Source: Candidatus Magnetocorallium paracelense
GTDB lineage: Bacteria > Nitrospirota > Thermodesulfovibrionia > Thermodesulfovibrionales > Magnetobacteriaceae
Direction of reading: 5' to 3'
Assembly: GCA_029001845.1 (NCBI GenBank)
Contig: JAREWP010000015.1
Span: forward strand, 1-64,000
DNA length: 64,000 bases
The notes under the pieces are model-generated. The model was not told where the DNA came from. It did not search any database and saw nothing but the letters and a program-made list of their open reading frames with translations. Of the stretch, positions 1 to 8,718 are shown one piece after another. A program made the position numbers and the translations under genes. Each line of letters opens with the position of its first letter. The stretch's first letter is position 1.

Positions 1-1664
1 TCTCCATTCAATATTTCGTAAGCCGTGATCGTTTCTGCTATTGTATCCTTATTCAGATTCTCCCTGACACTATCTTTGTATTGTGCAATAAGTCCGTCAT
101 TCTCCTTCGCTTCCAGCTTTGCCACGCATTCCTTAGCCTTGGTGAGTTTATCTTTTGCTAGGTGGGAGACTTTTATATCATTGGGAAGGTTCTTTGCAGA
201 ATCAAGCGCTTCACGAAAGTCTGATTCTGCTCTCTTACAATTTTGATTATTGAAAAAATCCTTTCCTGAATTATATGAGTTTTTAAATTTAAGAAGAGCA
301 TTAATAATTTTTGCTACTTCATCATACTTATTTTTCTCTGATCTTGTTACATCGTTTATGTACTCACCTGCTTTTGTAAGATTATCATACCCCTTGTCAA
401 ACTGCTTGGAAATATAACTCCACAGATCTTCTCTGCTCTTGGAAGCATTACGTATTGCATCTATTGCGTGTTCCCCGTTGTTTAAATAAATATTAAAGAA
501 TGCCTTTCCTATGTCGGCATCACAACTTTTATAAAGTAAACGACCCCCGTCACATATCCCTTCTGCTGTTTCCAGCTTCTTAATATCTTTATCTCTTTTT
601 CCTTCATAATAGGCGAAATAATAATCGATTGTGTTTTTCTGTTCTGATGTGAGTTTATCCCTTTGCTTAACAAGAGCTTTTAATCCATTATATCTGTCCT
701 GCTCACCTGCTACATTCAAGCTCTTTTCAAATTTTTCTCTTATGTTAGCCATGCTTGACAAAGTACTTATTAGATTTACCATCCTTGTATCATCATAATA
801 AACCACGCTAAGTTTAGCTAATGCTATTTTTGCAGAGTCCCAAGTAACATTACCACTTTCAGCTTTTTTGTATTTTACATAACCACTGAAAGTGTCAGAC
901 CATATATTAAATGGGTTTTTTATGTTCTTTGTATATACGGCATCGTTAAAATCCTTCTCTTTTACTTGAAAATATTTAAATAACAGAGCTATCTCATCAT
1001 TTTTGCCGGACACATAATCTATATTCTGCTCTCCTAAAATAGAGTCTTTGATATCAACAATTGCCTTATCAAACGATTCATACTTACCTTTAACCTCTTC
1101 AACTGCACCACAGAAATTATTCAGCTTCAACCTCTCAAGATGGACGCTCATAGATTTGCATTCTTCAAGTGCAGCGTCAAATTTCATTTCTTTAAAGTAT
1201 TTATTAATTTCTGACAAAATTTGATTTTTCAAAGCATCGATCTCTTTCTTTGCTTCAAGAGCAAAAGTACTTTCAATTCTGCCTTTTAAAAAGTGGTCAT
1301 ATGCTGCACTATAATTGAGTTTAGGCCCGTTCTTATAAATCAACCCCATATAATAATGACTTTCGCTTCTGTATTTTCTACTATTATTTATAACATCTTG
1401 AAATTCCTTTTCAGCCTGATCATAGTTCTTATCTTTTGTTAAATATAGGATGCCTAAATAATAGGTAGCTCTAAAATATTCTGCTGAATTTTTTCTGACT
1501 TGTGTCTTGCGAATATCTTCAAGCTCTTCAATATTTTCCTTTTTAAACCATTCATCTATATAGTCGCCTGCATATGAGATACTTACATACATTGCTGAAA
1601 AAAGAATCAAAAAGACGGATAATGTCCTATATCTTAACCGTATCAGAGATGAGATTCTTCTCAT
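1..1664 (-). CDS. Secreted helical-repeat protein, 3' end off window
   Basis: An open frame runs leftwards from ATG at 1664 to the window edge with no stop, giving about 554 residues so far. The start sits 5-10 bases after TAAGGAGGAA, which overlaps the stop of the upstream vWA gene, so the two are co-transcribed. The N-terminus has basic residues, a hydrophobic stretch (FLILFSAMYVSISYA) and a likely signal-peptidase site, so the product is probably periplasmic. The rest is charged, Lys/Glu-rich and helical. It has TPR-like stretches early on (YYLGILYLTKDKNYDQAEKEF) but no catalytic motif that I recognise. It is the last visible gene of the long minus-strand cluster. I infer a TPR/scaffold role only; the missing C-terminus could hold another domain. 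Confidence 0.8.
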   Translation of the reverse strand, partial: MRRISSLIRLRYRTLSVFLILFSAMYVSISYAGDYIDEWFKKENIEELEDIRKTQVRKNSAEYFRATYYLGILYLTKDKNYDQAEKEFQDVINNSRKYRSESHYYMGLIYKNGPKLNYSAAYDHFLKGRIESTFALEAKKEIDALKNQILSEINKYFKEMKFDAALEECKSMSVHLERLKLNNFCGAVEEVKGKYESFDKAIVDIKDSILGEQNIDYVSGKNDEIALLFKYFQVKEKDFNDAVYTKNIKNPFNIWSDTFSGYVKYKKAESGNVTWDSAKIALAKLSVVYYDDTRMVNLISTLSSMANIREKFEKSLNVAGEQDRYNGLKALVKQRDKLTSEQKNTIDYYFAYYEGKRDKDIKKLETAEGICDGGRLLYKSCDADIGKAFFNIYLNNGEHAIDAIRNASKSREDLWSYISKQFDKGYDNLTKAGEYINDVTRSEKNKYDEVAKIINALLKFKNSYNSGKDFFNNQNCKRAESDFREALDSAKNLPNDIKVSHLAKDKLTKAKECVAKLEAKENDGLIAQYKDSVRENLNKDTIAETITAYEILNG

Positions 1665-1677
1665 TTTTTATTCCTCC

Positions 1678-4008
1678 TTATTTAACTTCCTCCACCAGAC
1701 TCATGCCGAGCTCCTTTATATCCTGAAAAAAGTCCTCATTCTCTAAAATATGTGCTTTTTCTTCAGCAATGTTAAGGAATCTTCTGTGCTTTCGTCGTTG
1801 ATTAGGATCGTTGGAGATAAGTTTTTTAACGATATGAGCAACAGCAAATATCTCGATCTTATTCGATAATTCAGGGTAGTTGTCAGAAGGTAAACAGGAG
1901 AGCCCTGTTTTTAAAAGTGAACCCCATAAAACTATGCGATCGTCCTTTAATACAATTTTTTTGTGAAGCGCATTTGTCATATCAAAGATATCGGAGCATC
2001 TGCTTTTTTCAAAAATCTCTTCATAAGGAAAACGCTCAGGATCGTCTGATTGCTCAGGATCAAAAAAATCAAGAGCAAGCTTCTGATAACGATCTATCTC
2101 AACAGGATTTACTGAGTCTAAAGCTTTTTTGTGAATAATGGATGGTAAATTCAGATAAAAGGGAATGGCTATGACTCCGGTTCGACCGAATACCCTTGTT
2201 CCCTCATATCTCTGGATATACTTATTCACAGAAGCGCCGTTTAAAGTAATCGTTTTTACTAAGCCATCAGGAATGGGATCCTCCATAATCGCCTCCACTT
2301 CATATGTAGTTCCCCTAAGCAGAGAGCCGGCAGGTATTACTTCTCTCGCTTTACCTACCTTTAGACGATACTCGCCCTGCTCACCTTCCTGATTTTTAGG
2401 TCTGAAAATCACTTCTGCCCTGACATTCCCTTCGATTACAGTTTCTTTTGAGGCATCGATGCCTGATCTTATATATGTAAACAGCTCCTCTTCCGGAAAA
2501 TTTTTCTCATCTATAGGTATAGGAATATTTATTACCTGAGGAGCAGTTCTCCAGCCGCCTTGAAACGATTTCTCAGTAAGCGCCTCATCAATCATGTTCT
2601 CTCTTGAGCACTCCATGCCGCTCTCATGGCATGGGGATTTATCCTCAGGCCAGACTGATATTTTATAACCTGCTCTCTTTGGGATATAAAATGTAACATA
2701 GCCCTGCTCATCAATAGCGCCCAGTGTTTTTAGATCAAAATCTCTGAACATGCGCTCAGTGACATCCATGCCATTATTGAAGACAGATATTCCTGCATAC
2801 AAACCTGTGAGGTTATGGAAATTATTACCCTTACCATCGATGGTAACATGAAAAGTAATGGCCTCGGGATCGACAGGAACCATCTGGCTTACAATATCCT
2901 CTTCCATTTTAGGATATTTTTCTAAAAACTGCCTGACCAACTCCTTTTCCACACCAACCGATCTGTTGGTAAACACCTTTAACTCATACCCACTCTTGTG
3001 ACAACTGACAAGTCGAAAATTAAAACTCCTCGATCCCGGAGAATAGAGCAACAGAAGTCCGTGCAGCCTGATGTCTCTCATCAAGCCTGCAAGCCTTCTT
3101 GAATCGAAATTCTCCTCCCATGCCCATTCCAGATTTCCAACCTCTATTCTATTCATTAATACCTTTCTGAAATTTACATTTCTGTACGCCCTGGGCAGGG
3201 ACTGCAAGATGCCCTTATATAAATCTGAAAAGAGCTCCTCTTCACTTTCTGAGACAATACCGAGATTGAATTCTACCTCTTCATTAGGGGGAAACTCACG
3301 ACAATCGTATATAAATTGCGACTTTAGCAAGGTGTAAATCTTTTCAGCCCTCACTGTTTTAGGAAGCATGTCGCTTCCTCTGGCGCCGTCGTCTGCGAAA
3401 TATTGCATAAGTCTTGTATCTGCATTTTTTGAAAATGGAATTGTATAGAGAGTAACACCACTTGGTTTCATGTAATTGGCTATGAATTCCATAGAGTCCG
3501 TTTTATCGGCCATGGTTTTACGTCTTCTTTCATTTACTTTTCCTCTCTGATCGGGAATTCCGTCTGAAATCAGTATCACATATGATTCATCCTGTTTAGA
3601 AGTTTCTCCCAGGTTAAGAGTTTCATAAGCTTTTTTTAAGGCAGGTTTAAATATGGTCCATTTACCTGTGTAATCGAGTTTTTCGGAAAGTACATTGGAC
3701 AGATCGAATCTTTGAATGTCCAGTATGTCTCCTGTTTTCATAAGGGGAATCAATACTTCAGGCCATTCATGGAATTTGATAAGGGCCACTCTGTCTTCAT
3801 CGGGATGTTTCAATTGGAGTTGCTCGATAAAATCTTTTATTGAAGCGGGAATACGTCTCGTTTCGTCATACCCCTGGGTTTTCATGCTTCCGGAGTTGTC
3901 AACAAGGATAACGATATCCCTTGCCTCTGAAGAGGGGTTGTAAGTCAAAAATATAAACAGGGCAATTAAAAGTACTGAAATGAAAGTGTAATCACTCTTT
4001 TTCATCAT
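1678..4008 (-). CDS. Secreted or membrane-anchored von Willebrand factor A protein
   Basis: 776 aa. An N-terminal hydrophobic signal/anchor (residues 8-25) is followed at once by a vWA domain with an intact MIDAS: D-x-S-x-S at residues 37-41 (DNSGS), a Thr in the TGKWT region, and a later SDG motif. vWA domains of this kind bind a divalent metal and protein ligands. The remaining ~500 residues are unrecognised beta-rich sequence that may form Ig-like modules. GGAG lies just upstream of tandem ATG codons (4008 and 4005), and the second is at the better spacing. The gene follows the ABC transporter ATPase after a gap holding an inverted-repeat element, and it is tightly linked to the next gene. 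A sensor or adhesive role at the cell envelope is inference. Confidence 0.8.
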   Translation of the reverse strand: MMKKSDYTFISVLLIALFIFLTYNPSSEARDIVILVDNSGSMKTQGYDETRRIPASIKDFIEQLQLKHPDEDRVALIKFHEWPEVLIPLMKTGDILDIQRFDLSNVLSEKLDYTGKWTIFKPALKKAYETLNLGETSKQDESYVILISDGIPDQRGKVNERRRKTMADKTDSMEFIANYMKPSGVTLYTIPFSKNADTRLMQYFADDGARGSDMLPKTVRAEKIYTLLKSQFIYDCREFPPNEEVEFNLGIVSESEEELFSDLYKGILQSLPRAYRNVNFRKVLMNRIEVGNLEWAWEENFDSRRLAGLMRDIRLHGLLLLYSPGSRSFNFRLVSCHKSGYELKVFTNRSVGVEKELVRQFLEKYPKMEEDIVSQMVPVDPEAITFHVTIDGKGNNFHNLTGLYAGISVFNNGMDVTERMFRDFDLKTLGAIDEQGYVTFYIPKRAGYKISVWPEDKSPCHESGMECSRENMIDEALTEKSFQGGWRTAPQVINIPIPIDEKNFPEEELFTYIRSGIDASKETVIEGNVRAEVIFRPKNQEGEQGEYRLKVGKAREVIPAGSLLRGTTYEVEAIMEDPIPDGLVKTITLNGASVNKYIQRYEGTRVFGRTGVIAIPFYLNLPSIIHKKALDSVNPVEIDRYQKLALDFFDPEQSDDPERFPYEEIFEKSRCSDIFDMTNALHKKIVLKDDRIVLWGSLLKTGLSCLPSDNYPELSNKIEIFAVAHIVKKLISNDPNQRRKHRRFLNIAEEKAHILENEDFFQDIKELGMSLVEEVK

Positions 4009-4022
4009 TTATCTCCTTTTTT

Positions 4023-4178
4023 GGTAACAGTTCACGGGGGGCAGTGATCTGAGGTCGGTTATTACTATATTTTCTATAATTATTATTCGTTTTATTATCA
4101 TGTGCTCATATATACGGCTGCTTTGATTGGAATAAGACTCAACTGACCTCTGATCACTGACCCCTGTGAACTGTTACC
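4023..4178. repeat. MITE-like inverted-repeat element, copy 1
   Basis: The ends are perfect inverted repeats: GGTAACAGTTCAC at 4023-4035 and GTGAACTGTTACC at 4166-4178. Inside each end is a further matching block (GTGATCTGAGGTC on the left, GACCTCTGATCAC on the right). No coding frame is apparent. Related ends occur at 41657-41816 and 46872-47044. The element fills most of the gap between the ABC ATPase and vWA genes. Confidence 0.7.
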
Positions 4179-4266
4179 TTTTTTGTAATCTTTCAATGAT
4201 AAATATTATTTTTTTTGACCTCCTATTTGCAAACCTGAACCCAGGCATATTTGTTATTCACAGGAA

Positions 4267-6447
4267 TTACTTGTCATGATCAATTTTATCGCATGCTATC
4301 CAATGGAATTTTTTTCCGCTTTGTTTTAACGATAGTTCAGGAAAATTGTGACATCCGCCTGTTTGCGTCCTTGAGTCGCATAACTTCTGAAAAGGACACA
4401 TCTCTTTTTCAGAATTATCCGCTACCCAGTCGATTCCCTCCGGAGCAAAGAGAAGATCGGTATAAGGGTGGAGCAGTCCTTCTTTTTTCAAGTTCGGCAG
4501 ATCCTTTACCAATGCTATCTCGCATATCTGTCCGCCATAGGTCACGGCAAGTATCGAGGCCATCATTCTAATCATATCAAGATCATGGGATATATAGAGA
4601 TAGGTGATATTCTCCTTTTTTTTCCTTAGAAACAGAAATCTCAGAATGATCTCCTTGATATAGAGATCGATACCCCTTGTTACCTCATCGAGTATCAGTA
4701 TCTTTTTCACCCCCGGATCCGGATCGAGCGCAAGAAAGGCGCGGGCCAGAAAAATCCGACGGATTTCACCTCCGCTCAGGACGTGTGAGTACTTATATTT
4801 GATCTCCTCAGGCGCAAGACAGAGCTCTTTCAACAGAGGATCGATCTCCTTTTCAGGATTCCGCCCTGCAAGTACGCATGTCCTTTCAAGTATCTCACCT
4901 ACAGGTATCTTTTTGTTCAGCGCCTGATAGCAGTCCTGAAACACCAGTTGCACTCTCCTTCTGAAAAGAGCGTTCTTTTTATTGCCTATAATATCCCTTA
5001 CATTGTAATATTCACCGTCCTCCCAAAGATATGAAATATCGCCTTGATCGAAAGGTAATAATCCAACCAGTATATTGGCCATCGTGGACTTGCCTGAACC
5101 GCTCTCGCCGATAACGGCAAGATCATGGCCGTAAAAGAGATTGAGGTTTATATTGTCCAACACCTTCCTTGGTTCCCCTGAGGGCGATATGAATTGCTTG
5201 CAGAGTCCTTTGATTGTAATTAAAGGGGCGGATAAGTGGATGTCCCTGTTATTAAATCCATTGCCGGAGTGTTTTACACTGTTTCTTATCAATGCAGAGC
5301 TGTCATGATCAAAAACATCTGAGTATCCGAAAAAGCTCAAAACCGGTTCTCCTTCAAGTGTTTCATTAGAGCATACCGGTTCGGAGCAGAAGCAGATATT
5401 GGAAATATCGATTTCCTCTCCATTGTCGGTTGAGAGAGTTAAAGAGTGTTCTCTCTCATTATGATCAAATCCGTGATTACGATCATTGAACGATAATTGG
5501 CGAAGTTCCATCCTCTTTATTCTTCTCAAAGCCTCCTTAAGATGGTGAGTGTATGGATGGAGGTGAAAATCTTCCGATAAAAAGAGTTTATCCCATATCT
5601 CTTTTCTCTTCTGTCCATAAAGTTTGTAATTTTTTATGTCGATTATTTGGAGAATTCTACCATCTCTCATTACAACGATCCTGTCGGCAAGAAGTTTGAC
5701 CAGATTGAGATCATGACTGGCGAAGACAATGGTCAAATCGCCTTTATCCTCTTTTAATTTCATAATCTCTCTGACTATGCCTTCGCGTTTAGACGCGTCG
5801 AGATCGGTTGTAAATTCATCTATGAGAAGAAGAGTGAGATTTTTTTTCGCTCCCAGAGCGAGCGCAATTACGCCTCTCTGAGATTCGCCGCCGCTTAAGG
5901 TATGAGAGTAGATATTGTACGACGTTTCGCGGTTCTTTATCAGGTGATCGAGTTTGACCTGATTGATAATGCGATCTATATTCGCCATATCGGATGGGTG
6001 GTTATTTCTTTTGAGGATCATTTCGATCTGATTGCCAAGAGAGAGAAAGGGGTGGAGATGCTCAGGCGCGTTCTGAAAGATCATGGTCATCTCTCTTCCT
6101 CTGTATCTCTTCTGCTCTCTGCCAAAACTATTGAGCAAGGAGGTCGTCTTTTTTGTTTTAAATGTAAAGATATCCCCCAGTCCTTTTCCTCCGTTTTCAT
6201 TCACAAGAGAGCATCCATTTAAGCCGTTAAAGTAGTAATGGATATTACCGGATAGTCCTGATATATTCTCAGGTTTTACGCCAAGAATGGTTTTCATGAG
6301 CGTAGTCTTACCCGATCCTGTCTCACCTACGATACATGTAATATCGCCTTTTGATATATTTAACGATATGTCCCTCAGTATATGCCTGAGTCCATTATCA
6401 GGGCCCTGCATAGAGAGGGTGAGATTTTTTACTTCAATGATATTCAT
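4267..6447 (-). CDS. Fused two-domain oligopeptide-type ABC transporter ATPase
   Basis: 726 aa carrying two complete ABC modules in one chain, as if DppD and DppF were fused. Module 1 has Walker A GETGSGKT at 41-48, signature LSGGE at 184-188, Walker B LLLIDE ending at 211 and switch His at 245. Module 2 has GESGSGKS at 447-454, LSGGE at 557-561, LILDE at 584-588 and a later SHD. A Pro-Tyr-Thr motif and a Cys-containing tail resemble the oligopeptide/dipeptide ATPase C-terminal extension. It would power import through the two permeases upstream. The linker between modules (about 310-405) is long and unusual, with a CFCSEPVC Cys cluster. The start has only a weak ribosome site. Confidence 0.93.
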   Translation of the reverse strand: MNIIEVKNLTLSMQGPDNGLRHILRDISLNISKGDITCIVGETGSGKTTLMKTILGVKPENISGLSGNIHYYFNGLNGCSLVNENGGKGLGDIFTFKTKKTTSLLNSFGREQKRYRGREMTMIFQNAPEHLHPFLSLGNQIEMILKRNNHPSDMANIDRIINQVKLDHLIKNRETSYNIYSHTLSGGESQRGVIALALGAKKNLTLLLIDEFTTDLDASKREGIVREIMKLKEDKGDLTIVFASHDLNLVKLLADRIVVMRDGRILQIIDIKNYKLYGQKRKEIWDKLFLSEDFHLHPYTHHLKEALRRIKRMELRQLSFNDRNHGFDHNEREHSLTLSTDNGEEIDISNICFCSEPVCSNETLEGEPVLSFFGYSDVFDHDSSALIRNSVKHSGNGFNNRDIHLSAPLITIKGLCKQFISPSGEPRKVLDNINLNLFYGHDLAVIGESGSGKSTMANILVGLLPFDQGDISYLWEDGEYYNVRDIIGNKKNALFRRRVQLVFQDCYQALNKKIPVGEILERTCVLAGRNPEKEIDPLLKELCLAPEEIKYKYSHVLSGGEIRRIFLARAFLALDPDPGVKKILILDEVTRGIDLYIKEIILRFLFLRKKKENITYLYISHDLDMIRMMASILAVTYGGQICEIALVKDLPNLKKEGLLHPYTDLLFAPEGIDWVADNSEKEMCPFQKLCDSRTQTGGCHNFPELSLKQSGKKFHWIACDKIDHDK

Positions 6448-6491
6448 TTTGTTTTTTAGATGTTTAATTCATGTAACCGTTCTGTCCTTTT

Positions 6492-6515
6492 TTAGACAGG
6501 ATGACAGGATAATGT
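6492..6515. repeat. Short ACAGGAT-type dispersed repeat
   Basis: AGACAGGATGACAGGAT lies in the gap before the ABC ATPase. Related copies occur at 8612-8637, 13431-13460, 17347-17427, 45505-45535 and 60795-60825. Another, at 6545-6572, overlaps the 3' end of the neighbouring permease gene. Confidence 0.6.
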
Positions 6516-6539
6516 GGATAGAACCCTATATATTCAGTA

Positions 6540-7604
6540 TTAATAAATCTTGTTAATCCTGTCAGAATTTCCTTTAACTGAATATCTCCTTCTTTGGAGG
6601 ACTACGATTGTGCTTTCAATCAGTTTTCCGGCTACGTGAAAGAAGATAACTCCGGAAAAAATAGCATACAGTATGATCTTGCCTTCAAGCGTAAAATTTT
6701 CGTATACATTCAAACCGGCATCTCCTGTCCTTTCGAGATGAGCGAATATCCCGGCAAGGGCCGCTCCCAGAGATCTGAATTCAAATATATTCCTGTAGTC
6801 CACAAGATAGGCCATGCACGATTCCAAAAGTATCAGACTGCCAAGGACGAAGCAGACAAGTACAAGCACTATGGGAAGGCAGTAGTGACCTATCAGGTAG
6901 CGCCCGAATATACGCCATCTGTTTTCTCCGATTATAATTTCAGCATCATAAACCCTCCTTTGCAAAAAAGAGAGAGCGTGAGGGTGGAGTTGGCGATAGA
7001 AATGGGGCGCCATTGTCCAGCATATTGTCAGGCACCAAAAAAAGGGGACATATTTATCGTCCAGTCCAATCAGGTTCATTGCAACCATGAATATAAAAAA
7101 CTGAGGTATCAGCTCTACCCACCGTATAAAGATAAAATCGACAAAGCCGGCGCGAATCTTTCGATTCCTGAATCGAAAATAGGTGATGTATACGGTTATA
7201 AAAGTCATCAATATTACTGTAAGGACCCAGGCGAAAAGCCCGTTGTCATGATGGAAGTAGAATTCGAGATATGTGCTTACCCTGGCGGTTTCCCTTATGA
7301 AATCAGCGCCTTTGGGTTGTTCATTTATGGGCGGCTGAACCGGCGGAGAAGTTTCATCCATTTCAAAGGGAAAATCCAAATCCTCTTCCAGCGTAACATT
7401 TTCGCTCCCCTCCCCATGTTCCATTACTGCCGTTTTATCATCAACGGACAGAATGAAATCGGCAAAGGGCCAGAGGATCATCAACATTAGGAACGATAGG
7501 GCGATAAAAAACTGAAATCCGACCTGGCCCAGCAATTCCCTGACAATGGCGCACCAGAGCCTGAAATTCAGGATATTTTTTATACCGAAGAGTTTACTTT
7601 TCAT
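6540..7604 (-). CDS. ABC transporter permease, DppC-like
   Basis: 354 aa integral membrane protein. Several hydrophobic segments are visible: about residues 33-52, one near 125-145, others at 170-205 and 240-275, and a last one near 315-330. Its position beside a second permease, an oligopeptide-type binding protein and a double ATPase marks it as a binding-protein-dependent transport permease of the peptide/nickel class. The family's EAA loop is not clear-cut here. The N-terminal 110 residues include an acidic, probably extracytoplasmic insert. The start overlaps the upstream permease by 11 bases, suggesting translational coupling. The last codons and stop lie within a copy of the dispersed ACAGGATTAACAAG repeat. 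Confidence 0.8.
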   Translation of the reverse strand: MKSKLFGIKNILNFRLWCAIVRELLGQVGFQFFIALSFLMLMILWPFADFILSVDDKTAVMEHGEGSENVTLEEDLDFPFEMDETSPPVQPPINEQPKGADFIRETARVSTYLEFYFHHDNGLFAWVLTVILMTFITVYITYFRFRNRKIRAGFVDFIFIRWVELIPQFFIFMVAMNLIGLDDKYVPFFWCLTICWTMAPHFYRQLHPHALSFLQRRVYDAEIIIGENRWRIFGRYLIGHYCLPIVLVLVCFVLGSLILLESCMAYLVDYRNIFEFRSLGAALAGIFAHLERTGDAGLNVYENFTLEGKIILYAIFSGVIFFHVAGKLIESTIVVLQRRRYSVKGNSDRINKIY

Positions 7605-8577
7605 TTCGCATTAGGGGATCTATCTCTGCTTTATAATGGTTTACTACTGCCTGCAAAGAGATTGAAACAATGAGAACGGAAAAAAATATAGTTATGATTA
7701 GAGTTCTGTCTATATACCATAGATGTTTCATGTGACTGAACAGTTTAAAGCTCATACCTTCAAATGTGGGCCACCACGAATAATCATTATTAAAACGGGG
7801 TTCTACAAACACGGCGCCTCCCATGAGTATCAGGAAAAGGGGTCTCAATATATCCAGGATCATGAGCTTCATCCTTGGACCGAGATATTGTCTTCTTTTC
7901 AGGCCCATGGCCAGTGCAGTCTCCATATGCCTGGAGGACATCTCCTTTTTGATATTTTCTACAAAGTAGTCGTGTAAAAAGAGCCATATCAGATTTCCAA
8001 ATAAAAGCGCAGCAGCGCCATACATGGAGTATTCAATCGGGTCGGAATCTCCCCTGGTTCCGTACAGGCTTCTGAATATTTCTACATATATATAAATTGG
8101 AATACAGTTGAGAGGAACGAGAATCCAACGGGTGAACCATTTGCAATAAAAGACTTCCATTAAAGAGGTAAGGAGCGCTATAGAAACAATCAGAGTCATT
8201 GACGAAAAGATAAAGATAATAGAAAAATCGAGCCATTTCAGATGTGTGAAAATCTGATAAGCCGCTTTTGACAACGAAATTTCCCTGCCAAGGTCCCGCT
8301 CAAGAAGCATACAGAGCAGCGACATAATAATGACTCCGAGCGCCAGCTCCGCCAGGCATACCTTCTGGATGCGCCACACATCCTTTACACGAACGATAAA
8401 CAACTGCAATCCATTACTGTTCCACCCTAAGCGATTTATCGACAAGAAGGAACGGATCAGAATCGATAAAGTGAATGCAAGAATAAGCGAAATCATGTGG
8501 TTTGGCGCATTCAATATATAACGAAAGAAAATGAATAAAAAAAACAGTGATATTATGCTTTTTATTAAAGAGATCAT
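7594..8577 (-). CDS. ABC transporter permease, DppB-like
   Basis: About 327 aa with at least six hydrophobic segments. An EAA-like cytoplasmic loop (ETALAMGLKRRQYLGP) faces the ATPase in this family. I chose the ATG at 8577 because AAGGAG precedes it; an in-frame GTG at 8607 would add ten residues. It overlaps the second permease by 11 bases. Together with the binding protein, partner permease and fused ATPase it completes an oligopeptide-type importer. The N-terminus is shorter and more divergent than in standard DppB proteins, and the substrate cannot be read from the sequence. Confidence 0.8.
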   Translation of the reverse strand: MISLIKSIISLFFLFIFFRYILNAPNHMISLILAFTLSILIRSFLSINRLGWNSNGLQLFIVRVKDVWRIQKVCLAELALGVIIMSLLCMLLERDLGREISLSKAAYQIFTHLKWLDFSIIFIFSSMTLIVSIALLTSLMEVFYCKWFTRWILVPLNCIPIYIYVEIFRSLYGTRGDSDPIEYSMYGAAALLFGNLIWLFLHDYFVENIKKEMSSRHMETALAMGLKRRQYLGPRMKLMILDILRPLFLILMGGAVFVEPRFNNDYSWWPTFEGMSFKLFSHMKHLWYIDRTLIITIFFSVLIVSISLQAVVNHYKAEIDPLMRNEK

Positions 8578-8611
8578 TTTATTCAAACTCCTTGTAACTG
8601 CCTGCACTTAC

Positions 8612-8637
8612 TTTTTTAACAGGATTAACAGGATAAT
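8612..8637. repeat. Short ACAGGAT-type dispersed repeat
   Basis: TTAACAGGATTAACAGGATA is the clearest copy of the dispersed unit. It lies between the binding-protein gene and the first permease. Confidence 0.6.
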
Positions 8638-8718
8638 GCATAGTTACAACTCCTTTCGCTCATGCTCTGTAATACAAACACATAAACTTTCGGGTTCCGG
8701 TTACAAAAAGGTATATTC

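Noticed and set aside
6594-7490. A 298-codon plus-strand frame opposite the DppC-like permease
   Set aside because: The minus-strand frame encodes clear membrane helices and fits the operon; the plus frame has no recognisable domain and no ribosome site, so it is a shadow.
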